Of a stretch of 64,000 nt of DNA, positions 46,223 to 55,875 are shown in pieces (within the stretch, counting starts at the first letter, position 1; each line of letters begins with the position of its first letter). The stretch is from positions 95,125 through 159,124 of the forward strand of contig WSYH01000843.1 of NCBI GenBank assembly GCA_036426205.1. Reading direction: 5' to 3'. The notes under the pieces are model-generated. The model saw nothing but the letters and a program-made list of their open reading frames with translations. It ran no database searches and was not told where the DNA came from. A program made the translations under genes and the position numbers. Source of the DNA: Ascaphus truei (Eukaryota; Chordata; Amphibia; Anura; Ascaphidae).

Positions 46223-48625
46223 TGCGAGGCCTCCGGACGAGCAGAGATATGATCCCACAGAGGTCTGGGCAACATGGAATTATTTCTGAACCCTCTGGGT
46301 ATAGTTGTAGAACTGCGCCGAGGGCGTTTGTCAATGAGCGCTTTTTTCAGATGGAAAAGCAGTGGCACTGCAATCAATAGGGGTCAGCACTCCTAGGTAG
46401 GTGAGGTTTAGTGAACATCAAGTCCGATGACTGGGCATCTACATAGAACGCAGTAGGCACGAAGGAAAAAGCAGAGAGAAGCATGCCCGTGTCCAGAGTG
46501 AGAGCACAAGAAGCAGGGACGGGCACCTCAAATACTGTGGAAGAGTCACTGGGAAATAGTATTGCCTGAAGAGTGGGAATCCCAGATTCAGAGATAACAT
46601 GAGGTTATGTGGGGGGGGATAGGGAGGGAAAGATGATACTTTACTGTGAGAATCTTTGGATCATCCATGGTTATAGCAGGACGTGCAGGAGAGTCAGTGA
46701 GGCGTCTGTTTGTTCTAGAAATGCATGGCTGAAAGATAGCAACGGCTTCCCTAGACAGATCACGGGGAATCGAAAAAGGTACACCGGTCACTGAAGTGAG
46801 TCCTTGAGAAGCCGCAAGAGCCAAACTAGGTATTTAGATTGAGTCAGAAGGCATTGCGCTAGCTTCTGAAGTGGATATCAGTGAACCAGCAAGGGACAGA
46901 GTAGATGCATCAGTAGAATCAGAGGAAGTTGCGCTCGTCTCTGAAGGGAAAAATTGAGGAAGGACAATAGGCATAACCGGACCTGGGGGTATCTTCATGG
47001 CAGGGACCTTAGAAACAGGGCTAGGTGCATTTAACCATGCGGGTACATCAGGAAAAACACCTCTTACAGCAGGAGTTTTTTTAAAGGGTAAATCACATGC
47101 TACAGGAGAGGCAGAAAGAGGAAAACATGTCTTTTCATCAGGGGCTTTGGAACTTTCACAAATTAACTCAGGAACTGCTGGAAAATCCTGGGATGCAGTA
47201 ACAGGGAACTGAGAATTTGCAAAGAATCAGAGATGGAAAGACTGATCTCTGAAGTGGTAGATTGAGAAACAGCGAAAGGAAAGACAAATGCTGTGGGGGG
47301 TTCTAAAGAGACAGGCTTGGAGTCAAAGGTAGAAACCTTACATGTCTGAGGGGCAGCAGTGATTACACTTGCTCCTATAAAGGGTTTAGTGAAAAGTGCA
47401 CTGGTCTCTGAAATGGGCGTGTGAGAGTTACTGCTAGGGACTGCAACATGATTACAAATCTTTGACAAAGATAACATTGAACAAGAAACTGGAGCTTTAG
47501 ATGCAAAGGCAGAAAACTCAGACATATCACCTACTACAGGGGAATCAGAGAAAGGGGTTATATCAGGGGTTTTAACTGTGGTACAGGTTAACACAGGATT
47601 TGCTGGAGAATCATGAGATGCAATAACAGGAATTTGGCACTTTGCAGGGAAAGGAGAAAAAGGAAACTTTGACTTGGAAACCTGAACTGTCAATGCAGGA
47701 AGGGAAGGCTCTAATAAAAGAGATTTAGAGACACAGGCAGGGATTTCAACTTTTTGAGAAACTGGAGGGGTAACACCAGGTGCTCTAAAGGCTTTAAAGA
47801 CAGGGACGCTGGTCTCTGGAGTGAGAACTTTAGTTAGGGCAGAACGGTGAAAGCAGTAAAATCCAACAGGCTCGGTAGCTTGAGCTTTAGGAGGAACATA
47901 ATATGCAAGTTCTGTCCTTAAACCCAGAGGTTGAGAAGTAGCATGGGTCAAAGCAGACCCTGCATGAGAGTCAGAAAAAGGAGAGTTTGACTTTGAAACT
48001 GGAGGCATAGTAATTTCATCCTTTGGCTTTGGAGATTCAACATTGACTTGAGGATTACAAAGATACATAGAGGGGGCACAAAGTTTCATTAGCAGGGGTT
48101 AAAGCAGGCATAGCTTTAGCGTCAGAGGAAGGGAAACTTGAGTTTGAAACAGGGGACTTGAAAAATTCCTCCTTTGACTTCTGACATGCAACATCGGCTT
48201 GGGAATCCCAAGAAAATCGGGGTACCCCAAGGAGTCCTGGGGCAGGACGTGAAGCATGGGGGGCTGCCTCGTAGCAAAGAGGGAGTCCAGGCACTGGTCA
48301 TTCTTTTTCGTGAACTAGTCCAAGGTTAGGGAGGATTTTCCAGACTGGACCAGCTTTTCAGACAGGGACAGGCTTTTAGACCAGGACAGGTTTTCAGACT
48401 GGGGCAGGTTTACAGACAGAGACTGGCTTTCAGACAGGGAGGTTAAATCAGGGCTAGGGACCGTGGCAGCTGCCATGGCAGAGGAGCCTGGGGAAGGCTG
48501 TAATGAGGAGAGTCTAGCGAGCACCTGCGTCATGGAGGCAAGCTGCGACTCTAGCTGGAGAAGTCGCTCCATGGGGATTGGTTGCTCAACCTCTTTGGGG
48601 TCCATGTCTGTGGGGCTGGACATAA
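46223..48625 (-). CDS. Gag-like and Ser/Pro-rich frames of the LTR element
   Basis: On the minus strand, MSSPTDMDPKEVEQPIP starts at 48,623, only a few bases from the LTR edge. It continues as a coiled coil (LLQLESQLASMTQVLARLSS), like the N-terminus of Gypsy-type Gag, to 48,315. A second frame (47,163-48,089) is a 300-residue Ser/Thr/Pro/Val-rich protein with loose repeats of SKSKFPFSPFPAKCQIPV / PVFKAFRAPGVTPPVS type. No zinc knuckle or pol is visible. The unusual composition suggests a non-autonomous element whose coding space was replaced. Confidence 0.5.
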
Positions 48626-49525
48626 TGTAACGTACGTGCTTGCCACAAACAAGGAGGGACCCCGAAACTGAGGTGATATGGGTAACAAACTGCACCCACA
48701 GCTACGGGGACATGCCTGAAAATTGGAAAATAGGCGTCTGGAACCATCTGGGAGTATAAGATAAAGTAAGATATTCGCCAGACGAGAAGGGAGATTCCAG
48801 AAGATAGGTGGTACCGAGAGCCTGGGGTCCAGAGCCGGGAGGTATGTAGGAATCCGCAAACCGGGGTGAAAGGGTCGAGAAGTCCAGGAGGTCAGGATAC
48901 AAGGCAGGAGACGAGAGTGGATCCACAGCCAGGCCTGTTCGGTATGCAAGGGGATCACTAAAGAGACAAAGAGACAAAGAGACAGAAACTGAGGTAGGCA
49001 CGAGAAGATAGGAAACGCTGGGGAAACCAGCGTAGCCGCTACAGTGCGGCAAAGGCGAAGTCTGCCAGGAACAAGGAAAGCAGCGCCGGGGCTGCTATGC
49101 AAGAAGGCCTTGGGATGCGACAGGAACTGAGGCAGACACGCCACAGGAAACGCTGGGGAAACCAGCGTAGCCGCTACAGCGCGGCGAAGTCTGCCAAGAA
49201 CAAGGAAAGCAGCGCCGGGGACGCTATGCAAGAAGGCCTTGGGATGCCGGGGACTGGAAGCAGGATACAAGGCACAAGGAGCCCAGCAGGCCAAACACGG
49301 AGTCTGTGACATGCACAGTTACTTGCAAGTTGGATTGCAAAATCTATGTCCAGCAACTTCCTGAGGGCGGGGCAGGCACTAAATAGAACAGGAGGCCAAT
49401 TAGGCCAGAGCTGCACAGGAGGCAGCAGGAGGCAGGTAATTGCAGAGGCAGGGAATAAATTGTCTGAAACCTGCAAAGCTCCGGATGGAAGGGCTCCAGC
49501 CAAAGCCAGGAGTGAATTCCTGACA
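48626..49525 (-). repeat. LTR, 5' copy (900 bp)
   Basis: Same ends as the 3' copy (TGTAACGTAC... to ...CCTGACA on the plus strand). It contains an extra 180 bases near 48,640-48,810 and a duplicated internal block: GGAAACGCTGGGGAAACCAG occurs at about 49,010 and 49,146. Confidence 0.8.
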
Positions 49526-50702
49526 CCTCAACAGGCCATTTATAGTGTCTCTCACAGCTCTCCTAATTGTTGGGGTAACACGGAAATAATGTTCCACTTC
49601 TTTCAAAATGGTCTTTCTTAAATTTGCTGGCAGAGTCTTCTTTCTTTTATTTCCTTCATAATTTACATTGTGGGTCCAACGGCTGTACATCTAAAAACTG
49701 ACGTGGTGTTTAAATATTGACAGGGCAAATTTATGGGCTGCACGAGCACTTCCAGTCTTGTATTTCTCCTGGGTGTGCTGGGTCAGGTCAGTCAAGATGA
49801 TGTTCGGCAGCGTTACAATCCTGGGTGCTGGTGTACTTCTGGCAGCGGGCGAGGGTAGGCGGTCTGGGAGGATGCTTAACATGTCGTGGCCTTACCGGAG
49901 TTGTCATCTCATCCTCAAAGGCATACTGGTACAGACGATCTTGTGACAGATGGGGTGAGCGTGTGGGGCTTGGTGATGGAAACGTGAAGGTCACATCATG
50001 TAGATCATCCTCCTGCTCCTGCGTCAGACATACTGGTACAGGGACAGGAACTCGCAGGAAAGAATACATCCCCACAATCTTCCTTTACATCTTCTCCATG
50101 TTCCTTCCCATCTTCTCCATGTTCCTTTCCATTTTATCCATGCGCATATCCATACTCAACATGGTCTCCAAAAGAAGATCAACCTTTTGATCCATGCTGT
50201 AGACATCTGTGTAGGTGGGTGGTGGAGGAGGTGACCAGGGGGTGGCCAGGAGAACAGTGTCGAGGATGGTTGGTGGAGCTGGTGACCAGGGGTTGGCAGG
50301 AGAACAGCCTCAATGATGGGTTGTGGAGCAGGTCGGCAGGGGGTTGACAGGAGAGCAGCCTCAATGATGGGTTGTGGAGCAGGTCGGCAGGGGGTTGACA
50401 GGAGAACAGTAGCGTCGAGGATGGGTTGTGGAGCAGGTGAGCGGTGGGGGTGCAAGGAGAGGATCGGGACTCCACTTGACTTGCACTGTGCTAAGGGCAC
50501 CAAATTTCTTCTTCACAAAATAAGGCCCAGGGGTCTTAACCTTTGGACTCTTCGGAACATTTTCTTTATTCTGCTTTGGTTTTCACTTAGTTTTTGGCTG
50601 GGAAACAGCTTCCGCCTTTCACTTGGCCGGCAAACCAGAAGCAAGCTGGTTCCTGCATCGTAAAATCTGGGGCAATCCAAGGAAACAGAAGGACGAATGC
50701 AC

Positions 50703-50983
50703 AATGCAGTATCTGGACAAGAGCAAGTTCAGATAGAGATCAGTGTGTGAGAGTCTATGCAATTTGTCTCACCTTTTATTTGAAATTTTTTGCGGGCATG
50801 GACACGAAGTGCAGGTGTTAAAAGTGGGCGTACTGTGTACTAATCCTGTCGAGTGACATTGAGGCACATTAAATTAAAGTATAAATACACCATCCATTTT
50901 GTGTATTCAATGCACATTCAATACACATTGAATTCACATCGAATTGCTCTGTGTGTGCTCGCATTTGTTTTCTAACAGCAGCG
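50703..50983. promoter_or_regulatory. Bidirectional promoter between BEN-like and transposase genes
   Basis: 280 bases separate the two divergent starts. A TATA box (GTATAAATAC, 50,879-50,888) faces the transposase, about 100 bases before its ATG. The BEN-side segment TCAGATAGAGATCAGTGTG / CAGTATCTGGACAAGAGCAA is conserved upstream of the inner BEN gene (55,615-55,660), pointing to a functional 5' UTR or promoter. TATA recognition is by eye. Confidence 0.5.
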
Positions 50984-52053
50984 ATGCCAAAGAAAAGGAT
51001 TTAAAAAGATCTCAGCTTGAGAATAAAGGATATGTACCAGAATGGACACTGCATTTTACAGATCCAACGCTGGTAACTTGATTCGGGCTTCGTTTTAGCT
51101 AAAAGCACTGTTAGTTATCATGCGCTTGGGAAGGCCAAAAATATCAAAAGAAATCCGACCGTCACTACAGTACAGTAGTACTTCTTGTCCTCCATACTGT
51201 AACTCTAACAACATCTTGTACTGTTCTGTATGCCTGTGTTTGCCTGTGTGTTCTGTATGCCTGTGGTAACTAATAATCCTGCATTTACTGTACACACACC
51301 CACAAAGCATCAACAGTACATTACTGTATGTCCCCAGTTTTTATGCCAGTGATTGGGTGGTACAGTAGGAGTGACTGAGTGTGTGACAGTGCAGTCTATT
51401 GGGATGCTTTATTTGAGGGAGGGATGCTTAATTTGCCTACTATAACAAATTGTTCTGATTTTCTTTACACTGTAGGGCGACAACACTTCTGGTGGACCAA
51501 ATAAGTGAACAGAATGATGAGACATGTGCCACAAGGGTAAATAATGCACTAGAGGCAATTCACAAAATAAAAGCATCTGTGACCAGCATCAGGCAGATGA
51601 GATAGAAATTGGGATGGAAATATGGGCGTCTTAAGTAAGTACTGTACAATACTGCTGCGGCCCCTTTTATTCTAAAACATCACCGCATTTTTCCTGTTTA
51701 TTTTCCGATTGCGACGCACTTTACCGGGTGCATGCCGCATTCATGTTGCGTTCTCAGCCGCGGGTCATGCGCGGTTGATGCGCTGTTCATGCGTTTATTG
51801 AGAATGGTTCGGATTTAATAGGTTGAAATTCTTCGCGTGTCCGCCAGATGGCAGATATTCATGAATTGTAATGCGCATGCGCTTCAGTAATGTGTCGACT
51901 TGCAGGTGTTTCGTTTAAAAAAGATACCACAGTGTGCTTTTGTAAATTGGCCTTGAGACTGAAGGAAGAGGTTACAATAATGTATCAATTTAGGCTTTTC
52001 ATATTAAATAAAGACAAAGACCAGTTTCTGTTATTCTCCAGAGACCCGCCACC

Positions 52054-52668
52054 ATGAGTGTTCAAGTGCAGCCCGTTTTCCAAAAACCCGACAGAACTTA
52101 CGCGTATTTGATATGGGCCGCGATTAATGCAACAGATGATAAGATGGCAACAGTTGTTCAAATGTATCAGTATTTTATCGAAAACTATAACTTTGACAAA
52201 TTTTCGCCAGCTCCTCATGTGTGGAAGCGTGCAATAAGGAAAAGGTTATGTACCGATCCATGTTTTTATCGTATTGATCCTGAATTTATTGGAGGGTATT
52301 GGTGTGTATCACCGGCTTTTTCCTGTATCTATGATCATGCAGACGGCAAAAGGCGAAAGGTTGTGTTAAAACCAACTAAGAAACGACAGTCGGTGGCAAG
52401 CAATGCGCCAGCACCAGCACCGGCTTCCAATGACGGTCCCACCATCAGTGACAACCCTCGCTGTCTGTCCACGCACGGACACCTGCAGCCTGAGCCGGAT
52501 TTCGCGTGCAGTTTGGAGCAAGCTTGCATGTTCCTAAGCGATTTCCAGCCTAATCAGCTGACTACAGGTGTAGTAGTCCCGCTGCCAACTGTCAACGTGT
52601 ATGATCAAGAATACTGGACTGGCAGTGGCCTGGTGCCGGCGCCAGCTGATTGGGAAATTCTATGGTGA
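52054..52668 (+). CDS. Forkhead (winged-helix) domain protein carried by a transposon
   Basis: 204 codons, intact, with the start in a perfect Kozak context (GCCACCATGA). Residues about 11-85 read as a forkhead domain: KPDRTYAYLIWAAINATDDK (helix 1), TVVQMYQYFIENYNFDKF (helix 2 and turn), HVWKRAIRKRLCTDPCFYRI (recognition helix, in the position of the family W-x-x-x-x-R-x-x-L-x-x-x-x-C-F pattern), then GGYWCVSP (wing). The recognition helix lacks the usual N-S-I-R-H-N residues, so its DNA specificity should differ. The rest is basic (KRRKVVLKPTKKR) then Ala/Pro-rich, acidic and hydrophobic, ending DWEILW. A GTGAGT donor overlaps the stop. Possibly derived from FOXR/FOXN-type genes; family placement uncertain. 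Confidence 0.7.
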   Translation: MSVQVQPVFQKPDRTYAYLIWAAINATDDKMATVVQMYQYFIENYNFDKFSPAPHVWKRAIRKRLCTDPCFYRIDPEFIGGYWCVSPAFSCIYDHADGKRRKVVLKPTKKRQSVASNAPAPAPASNDGPTISDNPRCLSTHGHLQPEPDFACSLEQACMFLSDFQPNQLTTGVVVPLPTVNVYDQEYWTGSGLVPAPADWEILW

Positions 52669-54157
52669 GTATTGTTGCAGTATTATTTTCTGTTTTTTTT
52701 TTTATTTTGACATTATCAATATTGGTGCGATTCAAAAGTCAAGCGATTCTCCTGTAAGCAATATCATTGGCTGAGCGGCTTCTACAGTACTGTACTGCAG
52801 ATACAGTACTGGACAATTGGTGGAACGCTAGGCGCATGCGCATTGGAACCTTCTTGAAACGCATATGCGTGTCATTACATCGACGGTAGGCGCATTCGTA
52901 TGTGAACAGGAGATGCCCCCCGAGAAAATTATTGGTGGGAATGACTGGGAACTTCTTTAGGGGACTGACCATTAACGTAAAACTTTTCTTTTTGTTTTTC
53001 CTCAGAAAAGAAAACGGCTAGTGGAGGGATTTCGATGGATAATATCGCTTTGTGTAACAATGCCTGCACATTGCTGAATCGGATTTAAAAAACCACCTAC
53101 CGGAGTCTACAGTTTAGTGGCCATTGTTATTGATTAGGATAGAATACCTGAAACAGTATGCTGATGTTTTCCGAACGTACAGTATACAATACTTTTTTAT
53201 ATACAGTATACTGTGTAATAAACCCCAAAAAATAAAAAGTATGCATTTATTCTACATGTATTACAGTACATACAGTATGTGTCTTCTATACAGTGCCAGT
53301 ACATACAGTCCAGTACAGTATGTGTCTTCTATTTTTTTTAATACTCTTGTACAGTATCAAAGGAGCCAATGGAACAATTTAAAACAAATCAACATGTTCT
53401 TTTATTGGTGGAGTAAGTACAAAAACATTTATTTACAAATACTGTACAATGTAAAAACATTTTATGTGCACAGCAATTCAAAACATCAACAGGTGTATGG
53501 TTTACTGCTAGTGAAAACATTTATTTACAGAAAGTAAAAACATTTACAGTCAGTCAGTATCGTTTACAGTCACATGTTATAAAAAAAATTCTTATTCATA
53601 AAATATACAAAACGCAACATCTCCTTTATTAAAGAAAGGCAAGTCAAAACATTTACAGTGGGATGGTGTGCAAAACAGTCAGTCAGGCCTGCACCACTGC
53701 AGTCCTCGAGGGCAGCAAACAGGCCCAGTTTTCAGGGTGACCTTTGAAAACCGGGCCTGTTTGCGGCCCTCGGGGACTGGAATTGTGCATGTCTTGTGTA
53801 CAGTAAATACAAAATGTTTTTTATTAATACAAGTTAAAACACACAACATCTCCTTTATTTAAGTACAGCAGGTCAAAACATGTACAGTACAGCACAACAG
53901 TATGGTCATACCTGTTATTAAAAAAAAAATCTTTATTCATAAAATACAAAACAAAACATCTCCTATATTTAAGTACAGCAGGTCAAAACATTTACAGTGG
54001 GATGGTGTGCAGAACAGTAAGTCAGGCCTGCACCACTCCAGTCCTCGAGGGCAGCAAACACGCCTGGTTTTCAGGGTAACCTTTGAAAACCGGGGCTGTT
54101 TGCGGCCCTCGGGGACTGGAACAAAATATTTACAAAACATTTTCAACAGTTGAACAC
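52669..54157. other. Spacer with duplicated hAT-like palindrome
   Basis: Contains the block shared with 22,690-22,787 (52,985-53,060), many CAGTAC/GTACTG words, and two tandem copies (about 345 bp apart) of a segment. In each, CAGTCCTCGAGGGCAGCAAA and its complement TTTGCGGCCCTCGGGGACTG form a 100-bp foldback (53,699-53,780 and 54,038-54,120). These ends are like small hAT-type MITEs. No gene. Confidence 0.45.
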
Positions 54158-55613
54158 TCACTCAAATGCGTACCCCACCAGTTTGTCGTTCCATGGCCGA
54201 TGCCTTGCAAGGCGCAAAACGCCATTAATGCAGTCTCGAACGCCTTTCATTACAGGATCTGTAATTGAAAAATAGCGCCACAATTCATCCATTATGGTCA
54301 TTCTTAAATTGTCAGGAAGCGCCTTTTTAGGCAATTTCCTACGTAGTTCACTTTAAAGGCCCAGTCGCAGTACATCAAGTAGGACACATGGTGCTTAAAA
54401 AGTAACAAGGCATACCTGTGGGGTACACCAGCACTCATCACCCTATACTTCTACCTGAGTGCCGATGGCAGATCGCGCAGGATGATGTCGGGCACCGTAT
54501 CGATGCGAGCGAATGTAGGTCTTCTTTGAGCGGGAGTCCTTGTGGCGGCGGGCGAGGGTAGGTTGTCTGGGAGGAAGCTTTCCTCCTGTCTTGTTCCCCG
54601 TGTTGTCTCCTGGCATGGTCTTGACGGGGTTGTCATGTCCTCCTCAACGGCATACATGTACACAAAATCTTCTTGGGTAGGAGGAGCGCTTGGTGATGGA
54701 AGGTGGTCGATGCTCCCATTCATCACATCCATGCCACCCTCCTGGTCCGGCGTGGAGGAACCAGGGGCATGAACACCGAGCAAATGATGTATCCCCGCTA
54801 TGTCAGCCTCTATCTTCTCCATCCGTCGATCCATCCGTTGATCCATATTTAGCATCCGTTGCTCCATATTTAGCATGGTCTCCAGAAGCAGATCTATCTT
54901 TGCCAGCACAATAGAGTTCCCAGGGATATCCACACTTATCCCATTCAGCATCCGGTCTAACTAGCTGCTTCTTGTGCATGTCGTGCTGTGGACATCTGGG
55001 TGGATGGGTGCTATGGAGGATGAGATGGGGGTTCCATGGAGAGAAGCGGCAGCATTGTCGAAGAAGGGTGGAGGAGGTGACCTGTGGATATCCGGAAGAG
55101 GAGAAGCGGCAGCGTCTTCGAAGAGGGATGGAGAAATTGACCTTTGGATTTCCGGGTGAGAAGCGGCAGAGTCGTCTAAGCGCAAAGGAGAAAGTGACCC
55201 GTGGATTTCAGAGGCACCAGCGGCAGCGGCGTTGAATAGAACTGGCGAAGATGGCCTGTGGGTTTCCGAGAGGGCGGCGGCAGCATCGAGGATGAGTAGT
55301 GGAGAAGACGGGCTGAAGATTTCAGGGACAGCGGTGGCGGAAGTGGTCTGCGGGTTCGATGGGTTGGCTGCCATTTGTTTTGCGTGGAGTGTACAACACC
55401 GTATTTCTTCTTGACATAATAAGGCTGACGTCTATTAAATCCATTAGCCTTTGGGGTCAGCAGAAGGTTTTCTTTATTGACCTTAGCCTGTCGCTTTGGC
55501 CTTGGTGTGGAAACGGCTGCCACTTTTCGCTTTTTCTGCATGACAGGCACGGCAGAGGCGAGTGGGTTCCTGCGTCCGTAGAATCGGGGTTGATCCATGG
55601 AAGCAGATGGCAT
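54158..55613 (-). pseudogene. BEN-domain-like transposon gene (inner copy)
   Basis: ATG at 55,611-55,613. N-terminus MPSASMDQPRFYGRRNPLAS, then basic patches (QKKRKV, RPKRQAKVNKEN), then about six Ser/Pro repeats of 19-21 residues (SEIHGSLSPLRLDDSAAS-type, 55,010-55,330). A methionine-rich coiled coil (LLLETMLNMEQRMLNMDQRM, about 54,810-54,890) and a linker follow. The C-terminal domain has YALLLFKHHVSYLMYCDW, KALPDNLRMTIMDEL and MKGVRDCINGVLRLARH, ending at TGA 54,158-54,160. Frames shift two or three times (near 55,375, 54,960 and 54,335), by small indels. Same architecture as the outer gene. I infer a BEN domain from the L-F, L-P-x-x-L and C-I-N-x-x-L-R pattern, and a nuclear DNA- or chromatin-binding role. 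Confidence 0.55.
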
Positions 55614-55723
55614 AATGCAGTATCTGGACAAGGGCAAGTTCAGATAAAGATCATCGAGTGGTGGGCTATGCAAAGTGTGTAACCTTTTAAGCATGGCGAC
55701 GAGGTACAGGTGTTGAAAGTGGG

Positions 55724-55875
55724 CGAAACCCTCCAAAAAAGATTTGTTTGCGAAAGGCATACTGAGTTTTTGGAACTATCTACTCACCATGGAACGCTGC
55801 AATAAATATATTGACCATATTGCGACTGTGTTGCCCATTGTGATCGCGTGTAATGGGCAAGCATCAGGAAAGTAG
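55724..55875 (+). pseudogene. Transposase exon 5 remnant of the inner element
   Basis: Matches outer 59,729-59,880: KKD/ICLRKAYxVFWNYLLTM-like sequence, then RCNKYIDHIATVLPIVIACN. Upstream of 55,724 the sequence is instead the BEN-side promoter (outer 50,800-50,830, TGAAAGTGGGCG). The element thus lost everything between 50,831 and 59,728 equivalents, by a deletion at a short GTGG homology. A last-exon equivalent is seen near 56,345-56,400 (TCTTTTCAGGAAAAAATGA followed by a G-run). Confidence 0.7.

Larger units (their letters stand above)
45612..49525 (-). mobile_element. LTR retrotransposon in the BEN-like gene
   Basis: The whole element is flanked by the 5-bp duplication CCTCA (45,607-45,611 and 49,526-49,530). 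In its own orientation both LTRs begin TGTCAGGAAT and end in ...TAACA. A purine tract (TTAAGAGGGGGATAA, minus strand of 46,208-46,222) abuts the 3' LTR as a polypurine tract should. No protease, RT or integrase is present, so it is non-autonomous. Most like Ty3/Gypsy by ends and 5-bp duplication, an inference. Confidence 0.8.
45541..50702 (-). pseudogene. BEN-domain-like transposon gene (outer copy), broken by an LTR element
   Basis: Minus strand, split by the 3.9 kb retroelement at 45,612-49,525. From the N-terminus it has PRFYDAGTSLLLVCRPSERR (basic), then proline-rich tandem repeats of 17 residues (PAPQPIIEAALLSTPCR-type, 50,215-50,450). A methionine-rich coiled coil (METMLSMDMRMDKMERN-like, about 50,085-50,200) and a linker with TFPSPSPTRSP follow. 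The C-terminal domain has FALSIFKHHVS, KTLPANLRKTILKEVEHYF and IRRAVRDTINGLL, and ends at TAG 45,541-45,543. The last domain has the layout of a BEN domain, which binds DNA or chromatin. Its first codon is GTG where the inner copy has ATG, and several indels are present. Divergent from the transposase gene. Confidence 0.55.

Noticed and set aside
49097..49621. Open frames across the LTR
   Set aside because: Plus-strand shadow of the LTR and of the BEN-like exon; not conserved between the LTR copies.
50156..50503. CRISPR-like look of regularly spaced repeats
   Set aside because: The repeats are contiguous 51-base in-frame units inside a coding region of a eukaryotic transposon, with no spacers.
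52666..52670. Extension of the forkhead gene into a second exon
   Set aside because: GTGAGT overlaps the stop codon and could be a donor, but no acceptor followed by a motif-bearing frame was found, so the single-exon reading is kept.
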